Positions 1 to 20,330 of a stretch of 64,000 nucleotides of DNA are shown here, piece after piece (positions within the stretch are counted from its first letter, which is position 1; each line of letters starts with the position of its first letter). The stretch comes from Luidia sarsii (lineage: Eukaryota > Echinodermata > Asteroidea > Paxillosida > Luidiidae). The notes below the pieces were generated by a model. The model saw nothing but the letters and a program-made list of their open reading frames with translations. It made no database searches and was not told the DNA's origin. The position numbers and the translations under genes were made by a program. The stretch covers positions 17,555,280 through 17,619,279 of the forward strand of contig OX465103.1 in the NCBI GenBank assembly GCA_949987565.1, read 5' to 3'.

Positions 1-972
1 GCCTCTGCCCCTGCCTCTGCCTCTGCCCCTGCCCCTGCCCCTGCCTCTGCCTCTGCCTCAGCCTCTGCCTCTGCCCCTGCCCCTGCCCCTGCCCCTGCCC
101 CTGCCCCTGCCCCTGCCCCTGCCCCTGCCCCTGCCCCTGCCCCTGCCCCTGTCTCTGCCCCTGCCCCTGCCCCTGCCCCTGCCCCTGCCCCTGCCCCTGC
201 CCCTGCCCCTGCCTCTGCCCCTGCCTCTGCCCCTGCCCCTGTCCCTGCCCCTGCCCCTGCCTCTGCCTCAGCCTCTGCCTCTGCCTCTGCCCCTGCCTCT
301 GCCCCTGCCCCTGCCCCTGCCCCTGCCCCTGCCCCTGCCTCTGCCTCTGCCCCTGCCTCTGCCCCTGCCTCTGCCTCTGCCTCAGCCTCTGCCTCTGCCC
401 CTGCCTCTGCCCCTGCCTCTGCCCCTGCCTCTGCCTCAGCCTCTGCCCCTGGCTCTGCCCCTGCCTCTGCCTCTGCCCCTGCCCCTGCCCCTGCCCCTGC
501 CCCTGCCCCTGCCCCTGCCCCTGTCTCTGCCTCTGCCTCTGCCCCTGCCTCTGCCCCTGGCCCTGCCTCTGCCTCTGCCTCAGCCTCTGCCCCTGCCTCT
601 GCCCCTGCCTCTGCCTCTGCCCCTGCCCCTGCCCCTGCCTCTGCCTCTGCCTCAGCCTCTGCCTCTGCCCCTGCCCCTGCCCCTGCCCCAGCCTCAGCCT
701 CTGCCTCTGCCCCTGGCTCTGCCCCTGGCTCTGCCCCTGCCCCTGCCTCTGCCCCTGCCCCTGCCTCTGCCCCTGGCTCTGCCCCTGGCTCTGCCCCTGG
801 CTCTGCCTCTGCCCCTGCCTCTGCCTCTGCCCCTGCCCCTGCCCCTGCCCCTGCCCCAGCCTCAGCCTCAGCCTCAGCCTCTGCCCCTGACTCTGCCCCT
901 GCCCCTGCCTCTGCCTCTGCCCCTGGCTCTGCCCCTGCCCCTGCCTCTGCCTCTGCCCCTGCCTCTGCCTCG
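1..972. repeat. GCCYCT hexanucleotide tandem array
   Basis: The first 972 bases are almost wholly a six-base repeat alternating GCCCCT and GCCTCT, with scattered GCCTCA, GGCTCT and GTCTCT variants. It starts before the window, so its true length is unknown. Variants are interspersed in short runs, as expected from slippage and unequal exchange. It ends abruptly at unique sequence near 972. No splice sites or start codon make a coding reading convincing. Confidence 0.95.
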
Positions 973-1915
973 AGCCTAAGCCTAACTGTTGTCCATGAGA
1001 CCCCCAAGTCTCCAATCTCACTGTCATGCATGGGTTCTACAAGGCTGCTGGTTACAAATATGTGTATGGCTGTTGCACCCGTTCAGTGAATGTCAGAAAT
1101 TTAACTGGGAATGCCAAATATGACATCTTTTGTTTAGAAATATCCTGCATCGTCTCTCTTTCACAAAACTACACAATGGAAAACTAGATATTGGAATAAC
1201 CATTTTAAAAAGAGGAAAGATTGTTAAGAAAAAAAGAAAAGAATGAAAGATTGTTAAGAAAACAGAAGCAAAGATTGTTCAGTTAAAAAAGAGAAGGAAA
1301 GATTGTTAATACAAGAAAGTAAGGGTGGCTCCCGTGCTCTATGGTTGATAATGTTAATGTATGGGAGGAGAATCAATTTGGTGTAAAAGACAGTACTGTC
1401 CCAACCAATGAGTCTGGTACCTGTACTGCTTGCATGTCTATCTTGTTGGTTTGGATAGATGTCTGAGTAGACCCTGGTAGTTGACTCGGCTAGATCTTCT
1501 CCTGGTAGTCTCCTCAGTGTCTGCTTTTCATTGCTTGTTTTTTCCCCCACACAACGCCGTGTCTTTTGTCAGTTGTCCTGTAGCTATGTAGATACCATAG
1601 ATCCTCTCCATAGATTCATCATGGTCAGTGCCTGGTGTTGCTTTCTTTGTATGAGAATGTGAGCTAGATGCATCTCTCTTCTTTTCTTTGTGTCTGGATC
1701 AGTGGTGACAGGCTTTCACCGGCCCGGTTCCACTCTGGCAATCTGACGCACAAACTCTTTTCCCCGAGCCTTGCTGAACATGGAACCCGCATGAGATCAT
1801 GTAGGACAGATCAGTCCGCTGATAAAAGAAAAGAAAAAAGAAAAAAATCTGTTTGCTTTGTGCGTGTTTTTCTCATGCGTTTTCTGCATCGGTCTTTGCC
1901 TCCCCTCTCTCACAG
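973..1915. other. Unique AT-rich DNA, probable intron
   Basis: No gene, RNA or recognisable repeat is seen here apart from AAAGATTGTTAAGAAAA-like direct repeats near 1200-1310. A pyrimidine-rich stretch ending in CACAG at 1911-1915 gives a good splice acceptor, so this is probably the last intron of the gene ending at 2068. Confidence 0.5.
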
Positions 1916-2068
1916 ACCCTGGATATCAACGCCACAATGCCCCTCCCCCGAAAAAAGCGAAGCGGCAGCAATCCAGTCAGCGCCGTCTTCAACGCCCGCC
2001 ACAACAAGGTCACCCAGCCCAGCCTCGACCTCAGCACAGCGGGCAGCAGCGACAACTCGGACTCGTGA
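1916..2068 (+). CDS. Probable last coding exon of an unrecognised gene
   Basis: I do not recognise the gene. A strong acceptor (TCCCCTCTCTCACAG) is followed by an open frame to TGA at 2066-2068, about 50 codons if entered in phase 0. The peptide begins TLDINATMPLPRKKRSGS, has a basic PRKKR cluster, and ends in an acidic serine tail (AGSSDNSDS), a plausible phosphorylated C-terminus. Base composition is higher in GC than its surroundings, like the exons of the other genes here. The phase cannot be checked because the preceding exon lies outside the window. It could also be a chance open frame behind a pyrimidine tract. Confidence 0.5.
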   Translation, partial: TLDINATMPLPRKKRSGSNPVSAVFNARHNKVTQPSLDLSTAGSSDNSDS

Positions 2069-3520
2069 TGCGGCCTACTCCACGCTGGTGTGAACCAACG
2101 GCGGGAATCGTCCACTGTCCACTGCCCCCTTCCTCCCCTCCCAATCCTTCCTCCCCACAGGAAGACCTTAATTCTCACATTCAGTTTTTGTCTTTGATTT
2201 TCATAGAAGGGGGAGGGGGTACTTTTGTCGGACGCCCAATGCTTACTGTGAGATACTCCGATGCATGTTGAGGGCGCTCTAGCTGGCCACTCATGCAAAT
2301 TATGCAGACCTTTGGTTTTTTTTAACTGGACAACTGGAATCCTTGGGTTTGGACTCCAGAAGCCTTTTTTTTTTGTACAGACTTGATGAGAAGTGTATGC
2401 GTAACGGCGCCTGTATGAGTCAATGGATTCCGCTGTACGTGACTACCCCCGTGTGGGTGTTAGCAGAGACGCAGGCTCTGTGCCGCTGATACGGAGACAT
2501 TTCTGAGCGACGTTTTGTGAATTCTGTCATGCGATGCACTGGATGCATGCTGTCCTGTAGCGCGTGAGACCACAATGAATGGCTCACCCATGAGGGCGCT
2601 GTGTTGATTTCGTTCACATTCACAAGGACTCAGGAGATCACTCTTCAGCTGGGTCAGTCCATTTGGTGTGGACAGCCATCTGTCATGATGCATAGCCAAC
2701 TGTGTAAAGCCACTTTCCCCGGCAAAACCTGCTCGCCTGTGTGTCACACTGAGCAGCACCCGGAGTTGCCAGTCTGGTAACCCGGTTGGACACATTAATA
2801 CGCATATTCTATTACATAGCACTTGGACCTGGAAACAAGACCTCCTGCCACACCACAGAGGAACCACTGAAGAGAGTCTACTTTGCCAAGGCCCTGTGGA
2901 AGTTGTGTCGCCATGGACACCAAGAGCTGCCATCTTGTTGCCCACTGTGCCCTCCTAGATACGATTGTAAGCCCTTAGCAAGGACCAATCGCTTCGCCGG
3001 CGCTTTGTCCCATTTCATGCCAGAATCGTGATGGGCACTGCTTGGCCTCATGTAACGGTCGCACCCCACGAGGGCGCTGTTCTCCGATCCCAGTCCCAGT
3101 CCTGATGCACACAGCGTGATGAGTCTGAGCCATCCACCTCCACACCCCCGCATGTGTGTGTGTGTGCAGCACAGCACTGCTCACCCAAGCTGAAGTCGGC
3201 ACGTACCAGTAATGACCTACGCCCCGAGATGTTGTGTTCCCATGACAACACTAAAGATGCCTGTGGTTTTTGCCTTTTTAGTTTCCCGACAACTCATAGG
3301 TAGAAAACTCCTCTTAGGAATACCTATATATACAGTATATATAAATATAATACCTATATCTTTGTTAGATACAAATTAACAACGGAGCATTATCAGACGT
3401 GATTAGGACATCAGATTAGGAAGTTGAAAGGGTGATATGAGAGCAAGAGCTTGGTTGGAAAGTGTAAGGCGCATTATTTATTAAAATTAGTAATTTTAGG
3501 TTCATTTCTGTGCCCATCAC
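2069..3520. other. Probable 3' UTR and intergenic DNA
   Basis: Nothing coding is supported. It includes a short (GT)n run near 3157-3168 and several open frames without splice sites or family similarity. The part next to 2068 is probably 3' UTR; I found no convincing polyadenylation signal to end it. Confidence 0.4.
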
Positions 3521-3908
3521 TTAAGGGATAACACAACATTGGTTGAGGTCAAAGAATCCATACATGTACATTGTCTGATCCAACATATGCATGAAATAGC
3601 ACCCCTGTGAACATTTCAGCTCAATCCGGCAATCGAGTCTCAAGAAAATAGTGAAAACCGCTTCATTTGTTTTGCGAAAATGCAGCATTCAATAAAATGT
3701 TCCGAAAAATCGTTTAGATCTAGGCGGTGAGATGTAAACGATTTCTTTTACTCTTTTCTCCCAAAATACAGCATTTTAGGCAGAAATATTTCTGTGCGAG
3801 GTTTCTACCATAACCATCTTCAAACTGTATAAGTTTCATGTAAATCGGTGAACATTTCTGGGGTTTTTTTTTTTCTTTGATCTTACCAATGTTGTGTAGG
3901 GGCTTGAA
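3521..3908. mobile_element. MITE family B, copy 1
   Basis: Begins TTAAGGGATAACACAACATT and ends CAATGTTGTGTAGGGGCTTG, so the ends are inverted repeats. The interior (GTCTGATCCAACATATGCATG, TGCAGCATT, CAGCATTTTAGG) recurs at 6480, 39983, 44335 and 51420. It has no coding capacity and is a non-autonomous DNA transposon, possibly with a TTAA or TA target. Confidence 0.75.
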
Positions 3909-6479
3909 GCACCCAGCAGAGCTGCTATCATGTTAGAGTGAACAAGATATCTGCTTCGGGAAAAAAAATCTTTTTGTTTTCTTTTTGGATTGTTTTCTGT
4001 TTTAATGAGAGCAAGGAAAAGATCATTAAATGATCTAAATCGTGTTTGGTTTTATTTCATTTTTGTTTTTCTTTTTCAGCAATGTAAAGTTAAAGTTGCT
4101 ATATAAAAAAAATCCCTGCATAATGAATGAAAACAAATATCTTGGTTTTATTCTTGACGTCCAATTGTTTAGAAAATAGAAGAAGGAATTATATATACAT
4201 ATAAACCAATTTGATGTTAAACTTTGTGTAACAAGGTATCGAACTGAATAAATTTGCATTCAAACAAAAGTGGTTTCTTACGGGAAATTGAACTTGAAGC
4301 TGTTGTTGCTATGCAAATATAAGAAGAAAAACAACACTTTTATTAGAAATGACTTGAGTTAATTTACATTTCTGAAATTGTGCAATTTTGTGTTGAGGGA
4401 AGGTAGGCGCTTTCAGGATGCTAAACCCAAGAAAATCCAGGAGTCGACCAAAAGACAGTCCATGTTAGATGTAACAATGCATGCGACAGAGAGACTGCGG
4501 GTGTTAGCTCCTTAAAGTCTGTCGCAATTTTTTGTTTAGTTTAGTCATTTGCTTTTCTGCTTACTGTGCTTCGTCATAGCAATAACAAATAAACCTGTGT
4601 TTCCATGCAGATTTTGTTTTCTCAGGTTAATACACATGAATTTTGTTTTTAGTTTTGAAAGCACAGAGCATAGACTGCTCCCAAGCAGCGCAGTAGTAGT
4701 TATATTATAGAGTCTGGGTACCAGGCATCTCTTGGAGGCCCTCTTCCTTGTACACAGAATAAAAGGTCTTGAATTTCTGTTCTTTTTTTTTTGCATACAT
4801 TCATTTTTTTTCTCAGCCACAAAATCCTCCATTTTTTTTAGTTTTCCAAATTGTGGGCTTTTTCTCTGCAAATTTTGAAGCGTTTTTTCCAGAGTTTCGG
4901 TTGATAAAGGCTGAGACTTTGGCCTCCTTCCAGACAAATTTTCTCGTGACCGAAATGCAAACAAAAATAAAAAATGTGCAACTGAAACCAGAGCAAGTAG
5001 ATAGCACTATGCACTTTCATGTCTTGTGGCCAATCCAATTGCAAAAAGAAGCCAATGCACACCAGTATATTCTTGCATCTCTAGGTTTCTTGAGAAAAAT
5101 GGTTTTATATCTTAATTTTTTTGTCTAAGCTCATAAGTTGATGCAACCTTCATCCAAGCATTGACTCAGAGTCAGCATTAATGTTCACATTAGGCTTGAT
5201 TTATTGTTACACTTTAATATATCAATGCATACCAGCATATCAGGCCTTTGGGGCACTTCTTCTCACGACTGCTTTAAAATGGTTTGTGAATTTTGCAATT
5301 TCGTGTCCATTTTCCCCAGGTCATGTGCAAAGTTTGACCGATCCAATATGTTCGCATGGAGTGTACGCAAACTCCTCTGTGGTGTCGGTTTTATTTTTTT
5401 AGTAAAACAGATCAACTGTGGAACCCGCGGGGAAAAAAAAGTAGATGTTTTTGATCGTAACGGCTCTCGTTTCTTTGGCTCAGGAGAGTAGCTTTTAGTC
5501 TCTGACTAGTCTTCCAGGAAGAAGCAAGGCAATTGGAAGAGGAGTTAAGATTTAAACATACAAGAGAGGGGGAAAACATTTACAAAGGGATGCAGACAAT
5601 CCCAAAGAAGAAACTTGCCAACTTTTTAGCAGTTTTTCAGTCAGGGAACTTTAGCTTCTTCAAAGTGTGTGCACCTATCCGCAGTTGCTATTTTTTAATT
5701 GGTACAAACGGAAGCATTTTTTATAAACTTGCAACATGCACAATCTCAGAAGAGAGGAAGAATGAAGAAAAAAAGTAACTAAAAACTAACAAGAATGGAT
5801 AATCCAGCCCTATTTTTCATGGTGGGTGATTGTTGTTTTATATATATATATATATTCTGGCGTGCATATGGTCCAGTCTGGTGGATTTGAAGTTTGTCAC
5901 TATCCATGATGTAAATTGGTGTTGAGGAATACGCTGATACAACAGGCACGACCAGAAATCGAATTGGAGTATTAGCGTATGGTCTTGGATTGATATGTAA
6001 CAATAAGTGTGACATTCACACTCACAATTGCCGTACATGGATGCTGTGGTATATGTGTTAGGACTACTCACTTTTTTTAGTTGGCTAGGTCTTTGGTTGT
6101 TCTTGATAGAGGGCGGTATTGCCGGTAGAATGAAGCGATTCGCCATAAATTATTGTCCTGTACAATCAACTTGACGGGCCGGGCTTGTCACAGCTTGGTT
6201 ATTTAGAGTGCATGTACCTGTAACATATGAATTCTGTAATGTATCTAATATTAGTATGTAATGCCCTATGCCCTCCCCCCAAGAGTGTAATAACACTAAA
6301 GTAAGAGTTGCAAATCTTGTCTCCTCTGTGTCCTTTGCCTGCTGTGTTGTCCCTCAATCCTGCAGTATCTCACTGGAAAACAGTTGCATCCTCGTGTGAC
6401 CAACAACTGACCTTTGACAGCCTTTACCAGTATCAAAAAAGTAAGTTGCCAAGTTATGATTTAAAGCCAGATCTATATC
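3909..6479. other. AT-rich intergenic DNA without identified genes
   Basis: No exon, RNA or clear repeat is supported. Homopolymer T/A runs are common and there is a short (TA)n at about 5840-5853. Open frames of 60-140 codons are present but have no splice context and low-complexity, Lys/Phe-rich translations, consistent with chance. Confidence 0.4.
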
Positions 6480-6819
6480 TTAAAAGGATAACCCAACATT
6501 GGTCGAGGTCAAAGAATAGCATCCATACGTTGTCTGATCCAACACATGCGTGAAATAGCACACCTGTGACAATTTCGGCTCAATCCACCAACCGAGTCTC
6601 GAGAAAATAGTGAAAAAGCGCTTCATTTGTTTCACGAAAATGCAGCATTTAATGAATTGTTCATGAAAAATCGTTTAGATCTCGGTGAGACATAAACAAT
6701 TCCTTTACAATACAGCATTTTAGACAAATATTTCAGTCCGAGGTTTTTAATATAAGTATCATGTAAATCTGTGAACATTTCTGTTTTTCGATCTTACCTA
6801 TGTTGTGTAGGGGCTTTAA
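6480..6819. mobile_element. MITE family B, copy 2
   Basis: Shares the family interior with the copy at 3521 and is bounded by TTAA on both sides (6480-6483 and 6816-6819). The ends read GGATAACCCAACATTGG and CTATGTTGTGTAGGGGC. Confidence 0.75.
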
Positions 6820-7189
6820 GGGGGGAAAAATGGCCTAAAAAAGTTTTTCGGGGCCACAAAAATTAAACATTTCGTGCCTGAGAATTGTTGCCCGCCATCT
6901 TGCTTGTTACCATAAGTTTTGGACCAGTCTATTAATCATGGGGGGATTACTGTTCATGAGAAGATTTGGGCAAGATGGCTGCCAATACAAGTTCGATTGA
7001 AGAAATAAGTTTTCACGTCCAAAAATCCACTTTTTTGACATTAATGTCAAGTCTCATGTCTAATTAATGTGAGTTTGGAGGTGGTATATTATACTGCTAT
7101 CTTTTTGGATGCTGAAACGTACATGTACATTGTTTAGAACAGATTTAAAAACGGTTTTTAGTATGACCGACCCTAATAGTTGACCGTTT

Positions 7190-7340
7190 GGGAAGGCCCC
7201 CATCCGAGTGCTGGATAGCCCCCCCACCTGAGTCATACTGGATAGCCCCCCACCCGAGTGCTGGATAGCCCCCCACCCGAGTGCTGGGTAGCCCCCATCT
7301 GGGTGCTGGATAGCCCCCATTCGATTGCCGGATAGCCCAT
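7190..7340. repeat. Short minisatellite, about 26-bp unit
   Basis: Five to six degenerate units of the form GGATAGCCCCCACCCGAGTGCT. It lies beyond the CCDC77 3' end in minus-strand terms. It is not related in sequence to the 33-bp array at 7836. Confidence 0.85.
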
Positions 7341-7835
7341 GAGGTAGACTTCTGCTTCTTTGAAGGGGATCTGGCTACTAATCCATAGTCACGTTTTCTT
7401 CGTGCATTAGTTCATCTCAAATTCCACAAGCTGTTATACTTTCCTCATTGAATTCTTCCTGATGTAGTTTCACACATTTAGAGTTTGTTTAGAACCAACA
7501 TTTCCCCAAATGACAACCCATTATATCTCTCGCAAATAGTATATACATTTATTTAAGTCGGAAGTCTTCTTTGAATTTCTAGCCTCAAAATAAAACAATA
7601 AAATGACACAAAAGTCACAATTGAAAAAAACTTGCATAGACTGTTTTATTCTTTTCACTTTCAACTCTAAACTTTAGCAGTCTTGAAAATATAGAATTAA
7701 AAGATTTAAAAATAGCTGACAACTGGCTAGTTACTTGCATCCATGGCTATCATTTCATAATGCTATTTACAATTTAATTTAAAATGACACTACGCGCTTC
7801 AAGGGCCAGGTTAACACTAACCCCAAAGGGTCGTG
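7341..7835. other. AT-rich DNA, possible end of CCDC77 transcript
   Basis: No gene seen. On the minus strand AATAAA occurs at 7645-7650 and 7548-7553, downstream of the CCDC77 stop, and either could end its transcript. Confidence 0.4.
7645..7650 (-). terminator. Candidate polyadenylation signal for CCDC77
   Basis: AATAAA on the minus strand, 1.5 kb past the CCDC77 stop at 9152. If used, the whole 33-bp minisatellite would be in the 3' UTR. The assignment is an inference from the hexamer only. Confidence 0.3.
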
Positions 7836-9095
7836 AGGGCATTGGGGGCTGGCCTGCTGGGTTGTGAGGGGGCTTTGAAGGCTGGCCCACTGGGTCGTGG
7901 GGGGCACATTGGGGGCTGGGTCATAGGGTGCATTGGGGGCTGGCCCGCTGGGTTGTGAGGGGGCTTTGGGGGCTGGCCCGCTGGGTTGTGAGGGGGGGGG
8001 GTGGATTGGGGGCTGGTTCATGGGGGTATTGGGGGCTGGCCCGCTGGGTTGTGAGGGGGCTTCGAGGGCTGGCCCGCTGGGTTGTGAGGGGGCGTTGTGA
8101 GGGGGCTTTGGGGGCTGGCCTGCTGGGTTGTGAGGGGACTTTGGGGGCTGGCCTGCTGGGTTGTGAGGGGGCTTTGGGGGCTGGCCTGCTGGGTTGTGAG
8201 GGGACTTTGGGGGCTGGCCTGCTGGGTTGTGAGGGGACTTTGGGGGCTGGCCTGCTGGGTTGTGAGGGGGCTTTGGGGGCTGGCCTGCTGGGTTGTGAGG
8301 GGACTTTGGGGGCTGGCCTGCTGGGTTGTGAGGGGGCGTTGTGAGGGGGCTTTGGGGGCTGGCCTGCTGGGTTGTGAGGGGGCTTTGGGGGCTGGCCTGC
8401 TGGGTTGTGAGGGGGCGTTGTGAGGGGGCTTTGGGGGCTGGCCTGCTGGGTTGTGAGGGGGCTTTGGGGGCTGGCCTGCTGGGTTGTGAGGGGGCTTTGG
8501 GGGCTGGCCTGCTGGGTTGTGAGGGGGCGTTGTGAGGGGGCTTTGGGGGCTGGCCTGCTGGGTTGTGAGGGGACTTTGGGGGCTGGCCTGCTGGGTTGTG
8601 AGGGGACTTTGGGGGCTGGCCTGCTGGGTTGTGAGGGGGCTTTGGGGGCTGGCCTGCTGGGTTGTGAGGGGGCTTTGGGGGCTGGCCTGCTGGGTTGTGA
8701 GGGGGCGTTGTGAGGGGGCTTTGGGGGCTGGCCTGCTGGGTTGTGAGGGGGCTTTGGGGGCTGGCCTGCTGGGTTGTGAGGGGGCGTTGTGAGGGGGCTT
8801 TGGGGGCTGGCCTGCTGGGTTGTGAGGGGGCGTTGTGAGGGGGCTTTGGGGGCTGGCCTGCTGGGTTGTGAGGGGGCTTTGGGGGCTGGCCTGCTGGGTT
8901 GTGAGGGGGCGTTGTGAGGGGGCTTTGGGGGCTGGCCTGCTGGGTTGTGAGGGGGCTTTGGGGGCTGGCCTGCTGGGTTGTGAGGGGACTTTGGGGGCTG
9001 GCCTGCTGGGTTGTGAGGGGGCGTTGTGAGGGGGCTTTGGGGGCTGGCCTGCTGGGTTGTGAAGGGGCGTTGTGAGGGGGCTTTGGGGGCTGGGT
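7836..9095. repeat. 33-bp GC-rich minisatellite with 13-bp partial units
   Basis: A 33-bp unit (plus strand core GGGGGCTGGCCTGCTGGG) is repeated from about 7836, diverged at the low-coordinate side and highly uniform from about 8096. At ten places an extra 13 bases (GTTGTGAGGGGGC) is inserted, so blocks of 7, 2, 3, 5, 2, 1, 2, 3 and 1 units are separated by 13-bp steps (8097, 8341, 8420, 8532, 8710, 8789, 8835, 8914, 9026, 9072). It starts about 60 bases past the CCDC77 stop. On the CCDC77 sense strand it is open in more than one frame and would give a Pro-rich PSQPSRPAPKA-like repeat, but I do not call it a gene. Confidence 0.95.
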
Positions 9096-9151
9096 CGTGG
9101 GGGGGGGGCATTGGAGGCTGGGTCTTGGGGGGGGCATTGGGAGCCGGCCCT

Positions 9152-17908
<8,757 letters not shown>

Positions 17909-18144
17909 ATGACCGTGCCGGGATTTGTTCAGTGGGCCCGGGGCCGAGGATTCTGCGGGGGCAAAGGTTCTCTCGGGCGAGCGAAAGACCGAGTTTGCCT
18001 CGTGTCTGCGCGAGGAGGAGGAGGAGGAGGGGGGGGGGGGAGGTTCAGGAGGGGAATTATTAATAATATCCTTGGATCAATCATCAATGGCTATGAATGT
18101 TAACTAATTAGTTTTTCTTTTTTGTGTAACACCCTATTGAATTA
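17909..18144. other. GC-rich DNA upstream of CCDC77 coding start
   Basis: CpG-containing sequence with (GAG)n at about 18015-18030. On the minus strand CCCCCGCAG at about 17952-17960 could be an acceptor for a 5' UTR exon. The CCDC77 promoter cannot be placed exactly. Confidence 0.4.
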
Positions 18145-18332
18145 CAGTGGAACGTCACTATATAACGAATGTCGATGTACCAAACATTTGGCTATAACGA
18201 ACATGCTCTTTGGCTCCCGACGTATACATCCGTGCATATGCGCTGGCTGGCAACTGGCAGTAACAAACGACTGCTATACTGAACATGGATCTTGAGATGT
18301 TCGTTATACTTATAGTTATAGCGGCATTCCAA
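18145..18332. mobile_element. Pogo/Tigger-like MITE, copy 1
   Basis: Begins CAGTGGAACGTCACTATATAACGAA after a TA and contains TATAACGAACATG and an inverted end GTTATAGCGGCATTCC. This CAGTGGAAC...TAACGAA terminus is characteristic of pogo-group Tc1/mariner elements. No transposase. Confidence 0.75.
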
Positions 18333-18640
18333 CAATGGCCAAATGATGGGCCTTTAATTTAAGGCTTTATTCCCCTTGCCCCTTCCAGGGCTGGGAATTC
18401 CCTTCCCTTTTTATTTCAGGATTTACCCTTGACCTTGTCTATCTAATCTATCGATCAGCTTTCGTCTTTCTAGTCTTTGTCATCCATGTCCCCAAGTCAA
18501 CCTCATTCCTATCCTAGACACTTCCTTCGCACCTTAACCTTAACATGTTTGCCCCTACTAGTACTACTACTAGTAGTAGTACTAGAATCTAGAGAGAAGT
18601 GAGCTTCGGAAAGCGTTGCCGTTACCAAAGTAACACTGTT

Positions 18641-19549
18641 GCATTGGCATAGTTGCGGTAACCGTAACCCTCATCCTCCCGAAGGTCGGAGACCTGAGGG
18701 TTACGGGAACGTATGTACAAAATTATAGCGAGGTTTTTGTTTTTACCATTTTGGAAACACCACTGTCCCGATCGCCCCCTTTTTCGACCCTTTTGAAAAT
18801 CGCCACACACAATCTAAGGACATGCACTTGATCCCAAATGTATACTGAATGTGATCAGATAACTCAAAACATCGTGGGTAAAATACTTTTCCGAAAAACG
18901 GGCAGAAACTCACCAAAATACTGTCTGTAAATGTCCCGTCAACGTCTCCGCCAGGTTCGGAATCCGAACCTGGCGCCTCGACCAATCAGCGCTTAGTCTC
19001 GTGACGTATATCCCGCACGACGGCTATTTGCTGTTTCGCAATAACAGTCCACACTCGTGGTGCGCGCGCAGGTCATCGTCCTGTGAAGAGCCGACTGGTA
19101 CTGTATACAACCTTGGATATGCGCGCGCACCACGAGTGTGGACTGTTATTGCGAAACAGCAAATAACCGTCGTGCGGGATATACGTCACGAGACTAAGCG
19201 CTGATTGGTCGAGGCGCCAGGTTCGGATTCCGAACCTGGCGGAGACGTTGACGGGACATTTACAGACAGTATTTTGGTGAGTTTCTGCCCGTTTTTCGGA
19301 AAAGTATTTTACCCACGATGTTTTGAGTTATCTGATCACATTCAGTATACATTTGGGATCAAGTGCATGTCCTTAGATTGTGTGTGGCGATTTTCAAAAG
19401 GGTGGAAAAAGGGGGCGATCGGGACAGTGGTGTTTCCAAAATGGTAAAAACAAAAACCTCGCTATAATTTTGTACATACGTTCCCGTAACCCTCAGGTCT
19501 CCGACCTTCGGGAGGATGAGGGTTACGGTTACCGCAACTAGCATTGGCA
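18641..19549. mobile_element. Palindromic foldback (Mutator-like) transposon with 9-bp target duplication
   Basis: The element is 18650-19540 (891 bp): a left arm 18650-19070, a 49-base spacer 19071-19119, and a right arm 19120-19540. The arms are each 421 bases and inverted; by eye I count only about two mismatches. It is flanked by GCATTGGCA at 18641-18649 and 19541-19549. Very long terminal inverted repeats plus a 9-bp duplication are the signature of Mutator-like elements. The ends read TAGTTGCGGTAACC. Each arm contains a 25-bp palindrome centred on GGTTCGGAATCCGAACC, a CCAATCAG box and a TGACGT. There is no transposase; the two mirror-image 80-codon frames are not recognisable proteins. 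Confidence 0.88.
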
Positions 19550-20252
19550 GTGCCGACGACTGTTGTAAGAACGGTAAGTTCAGTACAGCACAAAGTCACA
19601 AGTTAACCCCAAGCAAAACGCACGATCGGCTCCTAAAATCCACTCTCTCTGACTGCCATGGGTAAGCTCAACCTACCTGCTCGTGTACGATGCCCCCTTC
19701 TTCGCCGACATTTCATTTGGTGAGCAATAAGCATAGGTCGAAATACATGTATGACGGACATCTACGGTTCGTCGAGTTTATTTTTCTTTAAATTGTGCGC
19801 CTCCAAACAGGTATCCGCTTTGTAGAAGTATTGCAAGTCGCTCAAATGCGTCTGGGAACCGATCATTTACCATCAACGAACACATGAGGGCGCAGTTCAG
19901 TTGAATAAATAGCAGTAGACAAGTTACCAGTCCACTGTACGGCCGTGCCCAAAATCAATTATTAATTTTTGGAATGACGTTTTTTTTTATAAGTCACTTG
20001 GTTGTGGCTGAAGCTGTGAGCAAGGACAATTTATAGGCTCATGTGTAATATTTTAGTAGCCAAGTAGCAAGAACTCACATTTGAGAGCTAGGTTGTGTCC
20101 AAATGCAAGTATTTGGTTAAAGTTCCTTGCGCTATAGGCGCTAAAATTATTTTTATTTGCTCCATGGTTAAACATGAATGCGTATCAAATAAAAGTTCCA
20201 AATTACTTCAAGTTGAAATATACAAGTTAGAACTCTCCAGTTTAGAACGCTG

Positions 20253-20330
20253 TAGTGCGTTAACCGTAATCCTCATCCTACCTCAGGTCTCCGACACTCG
20301 GGTGGATGAGGGTTACGGTTACCGCAACTA
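20253..20330. mobile_element. Miniature relative of the foldback element ends
   Basis: A 78-base hairpin whose outer sequence (CCTCATCC...GGATGAGGGTTACGG, then TTACCGCAACTA) matches the terminal 50 bases of the 18650-19540 element. It looks like the element ends without the interior. No clear target duplication seen. Confidence 0.75.

Noticed and set aside
1254..1550. 98-codon minus-strand frame
   Set aside because: No family resemblance or splice context.
7928..9029. Plus-strand LWGLACWVVRG repeat frames
   Set aside because: Same minisatellite read on the other strand; low complexity, no gene context.
18743..19447. Mirror-image 80-codon frames starting MVEAPGSDSEPGG
   Set aside because: They occur once in each arm of the foldback element, so duplication explains them; no recognised domain.
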